A DNA stretch of 25,015 nucleotides, taken from assembly GCA_902478885.1 (NCBI GenBank), contig CABSMS010000023.1, positions 1 through 25,015 on the forward strand, in the 5' to 3' direction. A model generated the notes under the pieces. It did not search any database. It was not told the origin of the DNA and worked only from the letters and a program-made list of their open reading frames with translations. This DNA comes from an uncultured Collinsella sp. (GTDB taxonomy: Bacteria > Actinomycetota > Coriobacteriia > Coriobacteriales > Coriobacteriaceae). Below, in pieces: positions 1 to 7,461 of this stretch. Position 1 is the stretch's first letter. The number at the start of each line of letters is the position of its first letter. A program made the translations under genes and the position numbers.

Positions 1-149
1 CGGGTCTTGCCGGCTCCCGAGGGGCCGATCACAAGTGCATTGTTGTTGAGTCCCGTTTGGCGGGTGTCGCAGGAAAGCGTTCGATCCTTGGCGAGGATGG
101 TGGACGATGCGGACTCAGATGCGGCGAGACGGCTGGCGAGGTTAGACAT
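1..149 (-). CDS. TraG/VirD4-like coupling ATPase, N-terminal fragment
   Basis: Only 49 codons are inside the window; the gene runs off the left edge. The reading MSNLASRLAASE... leads to LNNNALVIG and then the Walker A motif GPSGAGKT at residues 42-49, exactly where the window stops. The LNNNxLVIGxSGxGKTR wording is typical of VirD4/TraG-type coupling proteins of Gram-positive conjugative elements, which feed DNA to a type IV secretion channel. The start is fixed by a perfect AAGGAGGT just upstream, and its ATG overlaps the stop of the ClpP-like gene by 8 bases, so the two are translationally coupled. No membrane segment precedes the Walker A motif, unlike many full-length TraG proteins, so the anchor may be on another protein. 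Another P-loop ATPase is possible. Confidence 0.5.
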   Translation of the reverse strand, partial: MSNLASRLAASESASSTILAKDRTLSCDTRQTGLNNNALVIGPSGAGKT

Positions 150-759
150 GGGCGACCTCCTTGGTGGTCGAGAGGATTTCGTGGGCAAAGCCGAGCTCGA
201 CGGCGCGCTCGGCCGAAAGGTAGGTGTCTTTTGCAGTGAGGGACTGGATGCGCTTGGGCGTGAGGCCGCTGCGGTCCGAGAGGATTTGCGTGAGGGTCTT
301 GCGGGTCTGCATGAGACGCCGGCTGGTTTCCTGCAGCGCAAGTGCCGAGCCACCTGCCCCCTGGGGGATCAGCGGGTCGTGAATCATGAGCTCTGCATGG
401 GGCGCCATACGGCGATCGTCGCCGCCCATAAAGATCACGGCGCCCATGGACGCGGCGAATTCCAGGCAGACGGTGCGGATGGGGCACGATGCGAGGCGCA
501 TGGCGTCATAGATCGCAAGACCCGATCGCACGCTTCCGCCGGCGCTGGCGACAAATATGGTGATGGGGCGGCTGGGGTCGGTGGCATCGAGCAGGCGGAT
601 CTGCTGGCATAGGTCGTGGGCCATCGGGGTTTCGATGTTTCCCATGACGGAGAGCTCGCGACGGGCGAGCATCTCATCGTAAATGCTGGTGAGCGTGATG
701 CCTCGGGCGGATTCACGCATGGTGAGGGGGCTGATGATGGGGGAATGATTGGTGTCCAT
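142..759 (-). CDS. ClpP-like serine protease (mobile-element type)
   Basis: This 205-residue protein has the ClpP fold signatures: an early GGSVRSG loop, FAASMGA with the nucleophile Ser104, AELMIHDP with His127, and AKDTYLSAERAVELG with Asp178. All three catalytic residues are present, so it should be an active peptidase that oligomerises like ClpP. Its length is close to housekeeping ClpP, but the N-terminus (MDTNHSPIISPLTMRE) and the coupling to a TraG-like gene suggest the accessory ClpP-related type found in conjugative elements and phages. No Clp ATPase is seen nearby. The start is supported by GAAAGGAG about 7 bases upstream. The likely role, by inference only, is processing or turnover of a transfer protein. 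Confidence 0.82.
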   Translation of the reverse strand: MDTNHSPIISPLTMRESARGITLTSIYDEMLARRELSVMGNIETPMAHDLCQQIRLLDATDPSRPITIFVASAGGSVRSGLAIYDAMRLASCPIRTVCLEFAASMGAVIFMGGDDRRMAPHAELMIHDPLIPQGAGGSALALQETSRRLMQTRKTLTQILSDRSGLTPKRIQSLTAKDTYLSAERAVELGFAHEILSTTKEVAHV

Positions 760-822
760 GAGGACTCCTTTCTGTTGGTTGTGTTGTGGAATAGGATTGT
801 TGCCCGCGGAGGGGCTGGCGGG

Positions 823-1713
823 CTACAGGGTTCGTCCGAGCCTGAGATCGAGCTCGGTTGTGGGGCAGGCTGCCTGTTCGTGCGGCTCGCAAGCGCCAAG
901 GGCTCCAAAGCGATAGAGCGTTGCGGCGGGCGTGGTGTAGGCGAGCCGCAGCTGATGCTCGACAGGGGCACATCCGTCATTTTTGTAATGAGCCGCGTAG
1001 CATTGCGCGATGCTGGCGTTCATCTCGCTGCCATTGCGATGGCGCTCAAACTGGCGTCTGCAGGTCTCGATGATCTTTGCTACCGACTTGGGTGCCGTCG
1101 CGGGAACAAGGGCGAGATAGCCCTCAAATAGCTCGTTGATGCTCAGGAGGCACAGCAGGTCGATCAGCGTCCTTATGGCTGCTCCCTCGGCAGAAAAATG
1201 CGCGGTCATGCGGTTATATCGGTTGCGGTCGACGATGGCCGCATGGGGTCTTGGAGTTTTCTGCCCCGTGGTCCCGGGCTTTTGCCGCGCCTGTGTATTG
1301 AGCTCGACGTTGCAGCGCTTGAGGCCGTCCAACGGAAGGAACAGTGCGGTGCGCAGGGTGTTCCGCTTGCTTTCGAGTTCATGACGCTCGTCGGGTTCCC
1401 ATTCGAGCTTGAGTTTCGTGTCGAGCGCCGTAAGCATATGGGCTAGGCAGCCTACGGTCAGAACGTACGAATCGTTGTCGCGTTTTGGGGCATAGGGGTC
1501 TGTCAGCTTGCGAATGTCGGGGTCGCCCATGATCTTTGTGCAGCGCTTCAGCAGTTGAGGGTGGTCGGCCAAGATCGTCGCGAGCGGTAGCGACGCGTAG
1601 TTCTTGATGGTCGCGGCGGCAAAGGCGGCGTCATATTCGTTTGCATATGCTCGCTCAATGCGGGCATCCAGAATGCTTTTCTTATCGCCGTCTTCAGCGT
1701 GGTGGTTTGTCAT
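823..1713 (-). CDS. Hypothetical protein of conjugative-type block
   Basis: This 296-residue protein is not recognised. It starts MTNHHAEDGDKKS; the ATG at 1713 is chosen because GGAG lies about 5 bases upstream, although the frame stays open a further 52 codons with a His-rich stretch. It is mainly charged and helical-looking, has no clear signal peptide or membrane segment, and carries scattered Cys (CAAHY-like and GACEPHEQAAC) near the C-terminus without a regular zinc-ribbon pattern. It is the first gene of the minus-strand block that continues into the ClpP-like and TraG-like genes, with a 63-base gap to the ClpP-like start. A role as an accessory transfer or replication protein is a guess from context. 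Confidence 0.6.
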   Translation of the reverse strand: MTNHHAEDGDKKSILDARIERAYANEYDAAFAAATIKNYASLPLATILADHPQLLKRCTKIMGDPDIRKLTDPYAPKRDNDSYVLTVGCLAHMLTALDTKLKLEWEPDERHELESKRNTLRTALFLPLDGLKRCNVELNTQARQKPGTTGQKTPRPHAAIVDRNRYNRMTAHFSAEGAAIRTLIDLLCLLSINELFEGYLALVPATAPKSVAKIIETCRRQFERHRNGSEMNASIAQCYAAHYKNDGCAPVEHQLRLAYTTPAATLYRFGALGACEPHEQAACPTTELDLRLGRTL

Positions 1714-1729
1714 AGCTTCTCCAATCGGT

Positions 1730-1793
1730 TGATGTTCGTGCTGTTTGTTGATGTGTTGGTTGTCGTGAGTGATGTGCTTGCCGTGGGTGATGT
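1730..1793. repeat. Four phased TGATGT repeats
   Basis: TGATGT begins at 1730, 1749, 1770 and 1788, spacings of 19, 21 and 18 bases. The last two copies sit in 18-base units that match at 15 positions and share GTGATGTGCT. They lie just upstream of the minus-strand start at 1713, so they could be binding sites for a regulator or replication/transfer protein. They could also be part of a longer His-rich N-terminus if translation starts further upstream. Confidence 0.45.
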
Positions 1794-2031
1794 GCTGACG
1801 TTGGGGTGCTATGCGGTTTTCAATGAGCCCGTGAGGCGGTTGCTGCAGGGGCGGGATGGAACGGCCCATGCAAGGCGGAAGGCATCGTGCTCAAAATCGT
1901 GACAGCAATGCCCTGGGTGCCTCACATGTGGCAGTTACCTCATTAAGTTGTCATTGCGTTTGGGGCTGTACTTTGCCGATCTTCTTTCTCTTACACGCTA
2001 AAAACTGAAACTGAATATGCTCGATCTACTT

Positions 2032-2053
2032 AAAACCGCAACGGCGGTCTTTT
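2032..2053. terminator. Weak terminator-like hairpin
   Basis: Arms ACCGC and GCGGT with an AACG loop, flanked by AAAA before and CTTTT after, so it could act on either strand. The stem is only 5 bp. Confidence 0.3.
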
Positions 2054-2234
2054 ATCAACTTATATGTCGGAACGCGTCTTTGCAAGTACTTTTTTGCGTT
2101 TGTTTCAAATGGGGTGGTTTTGCAACCGTCATGCGCGCGCTGTGCGAACGTGCCCCGGCTCGGATAAGATAGTGCGATCGAGTTCTACCGCGCTCACCGC
2201 AAGTAGATTTTACGGCTGAGTTGGCTTATGCCGA

Positions 2235-2268
2235 AAGGGGCCCGTATCCCAACAGATACGGGCCCCTT
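2235..2268. terminator. Strong hairpin upstream of deoC
   Basis: Perfect 14-bp stem (arms AAGGGGCCCGTATC and its complement) with a 6-base loop. There is no good U-run (GCTATTT follows), so it may be a terminator, a leader structure or an RNA-stability element. It lies about 215 bases before the deoC start. Confidence 0.45.
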
Positions 2269-2346
2269 GCTATTTAAATGGGCATGAGGGTGTATTGAGG
2301 GGGGGATGTCTTGCTGTCGGCATCCGCGTGCGGTGCCATTCGCTGT

Positions 2347-2366
2347 CCGTAAATATACGTTTACGG
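2347..2366. promoter_or_regulatory. Inverted repeat upstream of deoC
   Basis: Arms CCGTAAA and TTTACGG are separated by six bases. The site lies 120 bases before the deoC start and may be an operator. Half of it (TTTACGGCT) recurs at 2208-2216. No regulator is assigned. Confidence 0.3.
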
Positions 2367-2485
2367 CTAATTTCATACCACTTGTCGGAATGCGGACGCT
2401 GTCCTTGCATGTCGGGCGTACATTGAACGTGGTTTTTCGCGTGAAACCACGAATCGGTTGTCAGCCCCGAACAAGGAGGCCCAGC

Positions 2486-3160
2486 ATGACGCTTGCCAAA
2501 CCCATCAATAAATACATCGACTATATCGATGCCCCCGAGGACACGTTTGAGCAGTATGTCGAGAAGGCGTTAAAGTACAACTTTCGCTGCGTATTTGCGA
2601 ACCTGCAGGAGTACGAGACGGGCCGCGCCATGCTCGAGGGCTCTGACATCATCCTTGCCGGCGCTATCGACTTTCCCCAGGGCACTATGACGCTTGAGGA
2701 GAAGCTTGCGAGGTTTGAGGAATACGCTGCGTGTGGCTTTACCGAGATTGACTACGTTTTGAATCAGGAGTCGGTCGAGAACCGCGATTTTGATGCCATC
2801 GAGCGCGAGATGACTACCATTGCTGATTTTTGTCGCGCGCATGGCATCACTGACAAGGTGATCGTCGAGATGTGCAAACTGGACGGCGACGACGCCGCCA
2901 AGCGCCGTGTATGCGAGATCGCGCTGGAGGCTAAGCCGGGATTCCTTAAGACATCGACTGGCAGAAGCTTTGGCGGTGCTAAGCTCGAGGACGTGCGGCT
3001 GATGCACGAGGTGCTCGGCGATGCCGTGGCAATCAAGGCGGCGGGCGGTATCCATAATTACGAAGAGGCTTGCGCATTCATCGAGGCCGGCGCCAGCGCG
3101 TTGGGTGCCTCGGCGGGCATCGCGATCGTCGACGGCGCACCGACGGATGAGCGTCGCTAG
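2486..3160 (+). CDS. deoC: Deoxyribose-phosphate aldolase
   Basis: DeoC splits 2-deoxyribose 5-phosphate into glyceraldehyde 3-phosphate and acetaldehyde, the last step of deoxynucleoside breakdown in the cytoplasm. The 224-residue length is normal for the short bacterial form. Asp89 (EIDYVLN), the Schiff-base Lys155 in PGFLKTSTG and the second Lys184 in AIKAAGGI are all present, so it should be active. The start at 2486 is set by AAGGAGG six bases upstream; the frame is open further upstream but without a ribosome site. No deoA, deoB, deoD or nucleoside transporter is adjacent, so it stands alone here. Confidence 0.92.
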   Translation: MTLAKPINKYIDYIDAPEDTFEQYVEKALKYNFRCVFANLQEYETGRAMLEGSDIILAGAIDFPQGTMTLEEKLARFEEYAACGFTEIDYVLNQESVENRDFDAIEREMTTIADFCRAHGITDKVIVEMCKLDGDDAAKRRVCEIALEAKPGFLKTSTGRSFGGAKLEDVRLMHEVLGDAVAIKAAGGIHNYEEACAFIEAGASALGASAGIAIVDGAPTDERR

Positions 3161-3309
3161 CAGACGTATTTGACCTGCGCGATAAAGCTTCACGACTACG
3201 CGCCGTTCATGTTCGAGACAATATGACTTTTTGCCCGTTGTAAACGGAGTCGCGATGGGTGTTCTGTATGATGGCTCAGACAAGGTTGTTCAATGACAGG
3301 GAGGCATAT

Positions 3310-4152
3310 ATGGCAATCAAAGCCATCGCGATGGATATCGACGGTACGCTCACCAACGACCAAAAGGTCATCAGCCCGCGCACGCGCGAAAAGCTGCTCG
3401 CGGCGCAGGAGTCGGGCATTAAGCTCATTTTGGCTTCGGGCCGTCCCGCATGGGGACTACATGCTCTGGCGCAGGAGCTCGACCTTCAAAACCATGACGG
3501 TCTGCTAGTCGCTTTCAATGGCGCGCATGTGGTCGACGCTCAGATCGATGAGGTTCTTTTTGACCAGGCCATGCCGGCTGACGAGCTGCACCGTCTGATT
3601 GATCATCTGCAAAACTATGATGTGATCCCCATGATCTCGCTCGGTCGCGACTTGCATGTCGAGGACTCGTACCACTGCATGATTACGCTGCCGGATAGCT
3701 CGCAGAAAAACATTGTCAAATACGAGCGCGATGCCTGCGACCTTAAGATCCGCGAGGTCGAGAGCTTGCATGAGGTCGTGGACACTTATCCCGTAGACAA
3801 GCTGCTGACGGCAGGCGACCCGGCATACCTGCAGGCGCATTACGAGGAGATGTATGCGCCCTTTAAGCAGACGCTTTCGGGCATGTTTACGGCCGACTGG
3901 TACTTTGAGTACACGGCGCCCGGTATCGACAAGGCTCGTGCGCTCGAGGGTGCCCTGCCCAAGCTCGGCATCGATGCCAGCGAGGTCGTATCGTTTGGCG
4001 ACGGCCAGAACGACAAGTCCATGATTGAGTGGGCGGGTACCGGTGTTGCCATGGGTAACGCCGTCGATGAGGTTAAGGCGGTAGCCCAGATGGTGACCGC
4101 CAATAACAACGAAGACGGTATTGCGGTGGCGCTGGATAAGCTGCTGGGCTAG
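3310..4152 (+). CDS. Cof-type HAD-IIB sugar-phosphate phosphatase
   Basis: This 280-residue protein is a HAD hydrolase of the Cof/YidA type, which removes phosphate from small metabolites such as sugar phosphates. Motif I is MDIDGT (nucleophile Asp9, acid/base Asp11), motif II has Ser43 in LASGRP, and motif IV is GDGQND with Asp231 and Asp235. The long segment between motifs II and IV is the C2B cap that sets substrate choice. The ATG at 3310 has GGGAGG about 5 bases upstream; an in-frame ATG 51 bases earlier has no such site. It lies about 150 bases after deoC and is followed at once by a strong terminator. The exact substrate cannot be told. Confidence 0.88.
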   Translation: MAIKAIAMDIDGTLTNDQKVISPRTREKLLAAQESGIKLILASGRPAWGLHALAQELDLQNHDGLLVAFNGAHVVDAQIDEVLFDQAMPADELHRLIDHLQNYDVIPMISLGRDLHVEDSYHCMITLPDSSQKNIVKYERDACDLKIREVESLHEVVDTYPVDKLLTAGDPAYLQAHYEEMYAPFKQTLSGMFTADWYFEYTAPGIDKARALEGALPKLGIDASEVVSFGDGQNDKSMIEWAGTGVAMGNAVDEVKAVAQMVTANNNEDGIAVALDKLLG

Positions 4153-4175
4153 AATCGCCGATTAATGCATGGTTC

Positions 4176-4204
4176 GGGCGCCTGCTCGCGGGCGTCCTTT
4201 TGTT
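4176..4204 (+). terminator. Rho-independent terminator after Cof-type phosphatase
   Basis: Stem of 8 bp (GGGCGCCT with GGGCGTCC, one G-U pair), 6-base loop, then TTTTGTT. It ends transcription of the 3310-4152 gene. The next gene must start after it, which supports its GTG start at 4217. Confidence 0.75.
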
Positions 4205-4216
4205 AGGGAGGGTGCC

Positions 4217-4876
4217 GTGTCCGCATTTCCGTTCGACGCCGTTATCTTTGACATGGACGGTGTCATTGTCGATACCGAGTATTACTACCTGGGCGAGACT
4301 GCCGCGTTTGCCAAGGAGCTTGGGCTTAATCTGACTCAAGAGGAGTTGAATGGGCAGGTCGGTACCTCGCATCAGTTCTTCCTGCATATGCTGGTCGATT
4401 GGTTTGAGCGCGCCGGTAAGGGGCATTTCACTGGGGAGGAAGCGTTGGCCCGTTGGGACGAATGGGCCCATAAGCGTCCGCGCGACTATCAGGCTTTGAT
4501 TAACCCAGGCGCCGTGGATACGATTCGAGAGCTGCCGCGCCGCGGCGTTCGCGTGGCGCTTGCCAGCTCGTCTCCCATGGATAGCATCGAAGAAGTGCTC
4601 AACGCATGCGGGCTGTCGGATGCCTTTGAGTATGTGGTGAGCGGCGAGCAGTTTAAGGAGAGCAAGCCCGAGCCCGACATCTACCTGCATGCGCTGGACC
4701 TGCTGGGGCTGCCCGCGAATCGCTGCTGCTGCGTTGAGGATTCGGTGCCTGGCATCACCGCTGGCAAGCGAGCCGGCCTGACAGTCATTGCCAAGCGCGA
4801 GGAGCGCTTTGGCTTTAGCCAGGATGCCGCGGACAAGATTATCGACCAGCTGCCGGAGCTGCTCACGCTTTCTTAG
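4217..4876 (+). CDS. HAD-IA phosphatase, beta-phosphoglucomutase-like
   Basis: This 219-residue protein belongs to HAD subfamily IA (beta-phosphoglucomutase-like group), which act as small-molecule phosphatases or sugar-phosphate mutases. Motif I is FDMDGVIVDTE (Asp12, Asp14), the serine-rich motif II is ALASSSPMDS, the Lys is in KPEPDIY, and the acidic motif IV is CVEDSVPGI. A helical C1 cap fills the space after motif I. GTG at 4217 is chosen because AGGGAGGG lies just upstream. An ATG at 4169 in the same frame would place the preceding terminator inside the gene. Whether it is a mutase or a plain phosphatase is not decided by sequence. Confidence 0.85.
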   Translation: MSAFPFDAVIFDMDGVIVDTEYYYLGETAAFAKELGLNLTQEELNGQVGTSHQFFLHMLVDWFERAGKGHFTGEEALARWDEWAHKRPRDYQALINPGAVDTIRELPRRGVRVALASSSPMDSIEEVLNACGLSDAFEYVVSGEQFKESKPEPDIYLHALDLLGLPANRCCCVEDSVPGITAGKRAGLTVIAKREERFGFSQDAADKIIDQLPELLTLS

Positions 4877-4927
4877 GAGCGCGGTAGTTGCGCGTTTTTC
4901 GGGTCAGATGAGTAAATACCCGACATT

Positions 4928-4956
4928 TTGGTGCGGCAGCAAGCATACTTTATGCT
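4928..4956 (+). promoter_or_regulatory. Candidate promoter of the GntR gene
   Basis: TTGGTG (-35), 17 bases, TATGCT (-10). The -10 is one arm of an inverted repeat, AGCATA / TATGCT spaced by 3 (4942-4956), which could be an autoregulation site. A strong hairpin begins about 5 bases after the -10. Confidence 0.4.
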
Positions 4957-4960
4957 AATG

Positions 4961-4999
4961 CGGGCTTAAGGGCTTGTTGAATGCCCTTAAGCCCGTTTT
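4961..4999 (+). terminator. Strong hairpin with U-run before gntR
   Basis: Perfect 13-bp stem (CGGGCTTAAGGGC and its complement), 9-base loop, then TTTTA. It can end transcription from the HAD gene at 4876. If the promoter at 4928-4956 is real, the same hairpin would sit at the very start of the gntR transcript and could also limit it. Confidence 0.7.
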
Positions 5000-5026
5000 A
5001 GACTTAATTGTGCTTGGAGAGGGTAT

Positions 5027-5770
5027 ATGCCACCGACTGAAGGGCTAACTGACGGTAAAGCAGCGATACCGCTGTACCAACAGGTTATTGATATCATCAA
5101 AAACGAAATCAACTCCGGTGCCTACAAGTCAGGCGCGCGGATACCCAACGAATTCGAATTGGCTGAGAGCTATAAAGTTGGCCGCGTTACCGTGCGACGC
5201 GCTATTGAGGAGCTCGTCCAGCAGGGCTATCTAACGAAGCGGCAGGGGAAAGGCACGTTTGTCAATGCCCCCAAGCTTAAGCGCAAGATTCGCCAGAAGG
5301 ATGACGTCCAGAGTTTTTCGGACGCATGCCGCGTTAACGGAATGGAGCCGGGGGCGTGCGTCATTTCGAGAAAGATACTGCCGGCGGATTCCACCGAAGC
5401 GCAGTTCTTTGGTGTTCCCGTTGGAACTGACTTGATTTGCGTTGAGCGCGTGCGCACTGCCGATGGCGTCCCTGTCATGCTCGAGAACAACATATATGTT
5501 TACGAGGACAACGCCTATCTATCAACGGCACCTCTATCTAACCAATCCATTTTTGAGTTCGTGCGCAACCGGACGGGCCGCACGCCCGCGTTTACCGACC
5601 CGTGCACGCTCGAGATCGCGTGCGCGTCGCCCGAGGTCGCTCGACTGTTGGCGGTTCCCGTTGGCGAACCCTTGTTTTATATGGAAGCCTTCTTTTTCGA
5701 TGAGCAGCGGCGGCCGTTTATCATCGGTCGTCAGCGGATCGTTGGGTCTCGCTACGTTTTTGACATCTAG
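5027..5770 (+). CDS. GntR-family (HutC/UTRA) transcriptional regulator
   Basis: This 247-residue cytoplasmic regulator has an N-terminal winged helix-turn-helix (about 15-82; ELAESYKVGRVTVRRAIEEL, then the wing KRQGKGTFV) and a C-terminal UTRA ligand-binding domain (about 95-245), the HutC subfamily layout. HutC-type GntR proteins usually bind an inverted repeat near a catabolic operon and release it on binding a sugar phosphate or related metabolite. E. coli FrlR, the fructoselysine regulator, is of this type. The gene lies just before the ten-gene operon starting at 5989, so that operon is its probable target. The start has GGAGAGGG upstream. The inducing ligand is unknown. Confidence 0.9.
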   Translation: MPPTEGLTDGKAAIPLYQQVIDIIKNEINSGAYKSGARIPNEFELAESYKVGRVTVRRAIEELVQQGYLTKRQGKGTFVNAPKLKRKIRQKDDVQSFSDACRVNGMEPGACVISRKILPADSTEAQFFGVPVGTDLICVERVRTADGVPVMLENNIYVYEDNAYLSTAPLSNQSIFEFVRNRTGRTPAFTDPCTLEIACASPEVARLLAVPVGEPLFYMEAFFFDEQRRPFIIGRQRIVGSRYVFDI

Positions 5771-5780
5771 GACATTGCGA

Positions 5781-5820
5781 ATGGAAGCGCCCGGTGGATC
5801 ATCTCACCGGGCGCTTCCAT
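5781..5820 (+). terminator. Perfect hairpin after gntR
   Basis: 16-bp perfect stem (arms ATGGAAGCGCCCGGTG and its complement) with an 8-base loop, starting 10 bases after the gntR stop. It lacks a U-run and is followed directly by a small GCCG/CGGC hairpin (5821-5832). It probably ends or protects the gntR message and separates it from the operon. Confidence 0.55.
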
Positions 5821-5880
5821 GCCGTTCACGGCGCGAACGCAACCGTTCAACCGCGTTGCGGCAATCAGTTTGAAATTATC

Positions 5881-5909
5881 TTGATGAAGGAAAAAGCTGC
5901 TGGTAATCT
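5881..5909 (+). promoter_or_regulatory. Candidate promoter of the ten-gene operon
   Basis: TTGATG (-35), exactly 17 bases, TAATCT (-10). The predicted start near 5916 leaves a leader of about 70 bases before the yfcC-type gene. It is followed immediately by the inverted repeat at 5924-5946. Confidence 0.55.
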
Positions 5910-5923
5910 ATGGGACGTCATAG

Positions 5924-5946
5924 AACGTTTGCATTGTGCAAACGTT
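5924..5946 (+). promoter_or_regulatory. Probable operator (10-bp inverted repeat)
   Basis: Perfect 10-bp arms, AACGTTTGCA and TGCAAACGTT, with a TTG centre. It lies about 8 bases after the predicted transcription start, a good place for a repressor to block transcription. The adjacent HutC-type regulator is the obvious candidate. It could instead fold as an RNA hairpin in the leader. Confidence 0.5.
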
Positions 5947-5988
5947 GAAGCGAGATGCGATGCAGTCTCGAGTTCTTTGGAGGTATCT

Positions 5989-7452
5989 ATGTCAGATACG
6001 AAGGCGAAGAAGACAAACAGACGTTTTAAGTTCAAATTACCGCATGTCTATACGATCATGTTCTTGCTGATCGTTGTCTTTGCGGTCCTGACTTGGATCG
6101 TTCCCTCTGGCCAGTATCAGCGCAAGACGATTTCGACAGCGGCGGGCGAGCGTGAAGTCGCCGTTGCTGGAACCTATGAACAGGTCGATAAGAACTACAC
6201 CGATTCCGAGACCGGCGAGACCATCAATCTGGGCCAGGATATCTTCGCGGTCCTGCAAGCGCCCACCAAGGGTATCCAGGAGGCTGCCGACGTCGTTGCG
6301 TTCGTCTTATTGATTGGCGGATCGTTCGCAATCATCACCAAGACCAACGCTTTGAATGCCGGCATGAGCCGTGTGGTTAAAAAGCTCAAGAACAAGGACA
6401 TCCTCATCATTCCCATCACGATGACGTTGCTGTCCATTTGCGGCACTACGTTTGGTATGTCTGAGGAAGCCCTGCCGTTCTATGCCATCTTCATTCCCAT
6501 CATGATGGGTATCGGCTATGACTCGATGACGGCATTCATCATCTGCTTCCTTGGTCCCAACCTGGGATATTGTGCTTCGACCATCGACCCGTTTAATGTT
6601 TTGATCGCCCAAGGCATCATTGGCATCGAAGGCAATCCGCAACTGTGGCTGCGCGCCGTTTCTTGGGTCATCTTCACTGCCGTCGGTATCGCATGGGCCA
6701 TGCGCTACGCCATGCGCGTCAAGAAAAACCCCGAGTCGTCCATTACGTACGAGGACGATAAGCTCAAGCGTATTGAGTTTTCCGTGACCGATGCCTCCAT
6801 CGAGGAAGAGTTCACTATCCGTCAGAAGCTCGTGCTTATCGATTTTGCCTGCGGTATGGGCATTATCGTCTGGGGTCTTGTTACCCAGGGCTGGTACATG
6901 AATGAGATTTCCGCCGTGTTCCTTGGCATGGGCTTGCTTGCCGGTATCCTGGGCGGTCTTGACCAGCAGACGATCGCTGAGGAGTTCGTTAAGGGTCTCG
7001 CCGACTTTGCGTACGCTGCCATCGTTATCGGTATCGCTCGCGGTATTCTGGTCATCGCCGAGGGTGGCATGATCATCGACACCATCCTCCAGGCGCTCGC
7101 TACTGCGCTCGCCGGTGCACCAGCCGCCGTCTACACCACGTTTATGTATATCGTCCTTGGCCTGCTCTCTTTGCTGGTTCCCTCGAGTTCTGGCCTGGCG
7201 GCGCTCACCATGCCCGTTATGGGCTCCCTGACCGAGCTCATGGGCCTCAATCCCGAGGCGGCCGTCACCGCGCTCCAGTTTGCCAACCAGACCATCAACA
7301 CCATCAGCCCCGTGGCGGGCATGACGGTCGCTGGCCTTGCCGTGGCTAGGATTTCGTTTGGCCAATGGTGGAAGACCATTTGGAAGTTCTTCATTTTCAT
7401 GGTCGTCTTTGGCCTGATCGTAACGGCAATCTCTGGCATGCTTCCGGTGTAG
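5989..7452 (+). CDS. YfcC-family membrane carrier
   Basis: This 487-residue integral membrane protein belongs to the YfcC/DcuC-like family of secondary carriers, whose members are linked to uptake or exchange of C4-dicarboxylates, basic amino acids or peptides. A charged cytoplasmic start (KAKKTNRRFKFKLPH) runs into the first helix and the family-typical WIVPSGQYQR. About a dozen hydrophobic segments follow, with helix-breaking signatures such as PSSSGLAALTMPVMG and NQTINTISPVAG near the C-terminus. The ATG at 5989 has GGAGG 5 bases upstream. It is the first gene of the operon, so it probably imports the substrate. Classical frl operons use a different transporter family, which suggests a different or modified substrate. 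Confidence 0.88.
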   Translation: MSDTKAKKTNRRFKFKLPHVYTIMFLLIVVFAVLTWIVPSGQYQRKTISTAAGEREVAVAGTYEQVDKNYTDSETGETINLGQDIFAVLQAPTKGIQEAADVVAFVLLIGGSFAIITKTNALNAGMSRVVKKLKNKDILIIPITMTLLSICGTTFGMSEEALPFYAIFIPIMMGIGYDSMTAFIICFLGPNLGYCASTIDPFNVLIAQGIIGIEGNPQLWLRAVSWVIFTAVGIAWAMRYAMRVKKNPESSITYEDDKLKRIEFSVTDASIEEEFTIRQKLVLIDFACGMGIIVWGLVTQGWYMNEISAVFLGMGLLAGILGGLDQQTIAEEFVKGLADFAYAAIVIGIARGILVIAEGGMIIDTILQALATALAGAPAAVYTTFMYIVLGLLSLLVPSSSGLAALTMPVMGSLTELMGLNPEAAVTALQFANQTINTISPVAGMTVAGLAVARISFGQWWKTIWKFFIFMVVFGLIVTAISGMLPV

Positions 7453-7461
7453 GTGGTTGTG

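Larger units (their letters stand above)
1714..2485. other. Long gene-free stretch between mobile-type block and deoC
   Basis: No convincing gene lies in these 772 bases. It separates the minus-strand conjugation-like block from plus-strand housekeeping genes and must carry promoters for both. It contains four TGATGT repeats (1730-1793), a relatively AT-rich middle part (about 1920-2110), a short terminator-like hairpin (2032-2053), a perfect 14-bp hairpin (2235-2268) and an imperfect inverted repeat (2347-2366). The word TTTACGGCT occurs twice, at 2208 and 2360. I see no tRNA gene and no integrase here. Confidence 0.6.

Noticed and set aside
7..612. 201-codon plus-strand frame at the left edge
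   Set aside because: It lies antisense to the ClpP-like gene, whose catalytic triad is complete.
2194..2376. Small minus-strand frame (60 codons) in the long intergenic region
   Set aside because: It spans a perfect 14-bp hairpin, has no ribosome site that I could see and no recognisable protein features.
5794..5988. N-terminal extension of the YfcC-type gene
   Set aside because: The extra 65 codons run through a hairpin, a promoter and an operator-like dyad. The ATG at 5989 has GGAGG upstream and matches the usual family start.
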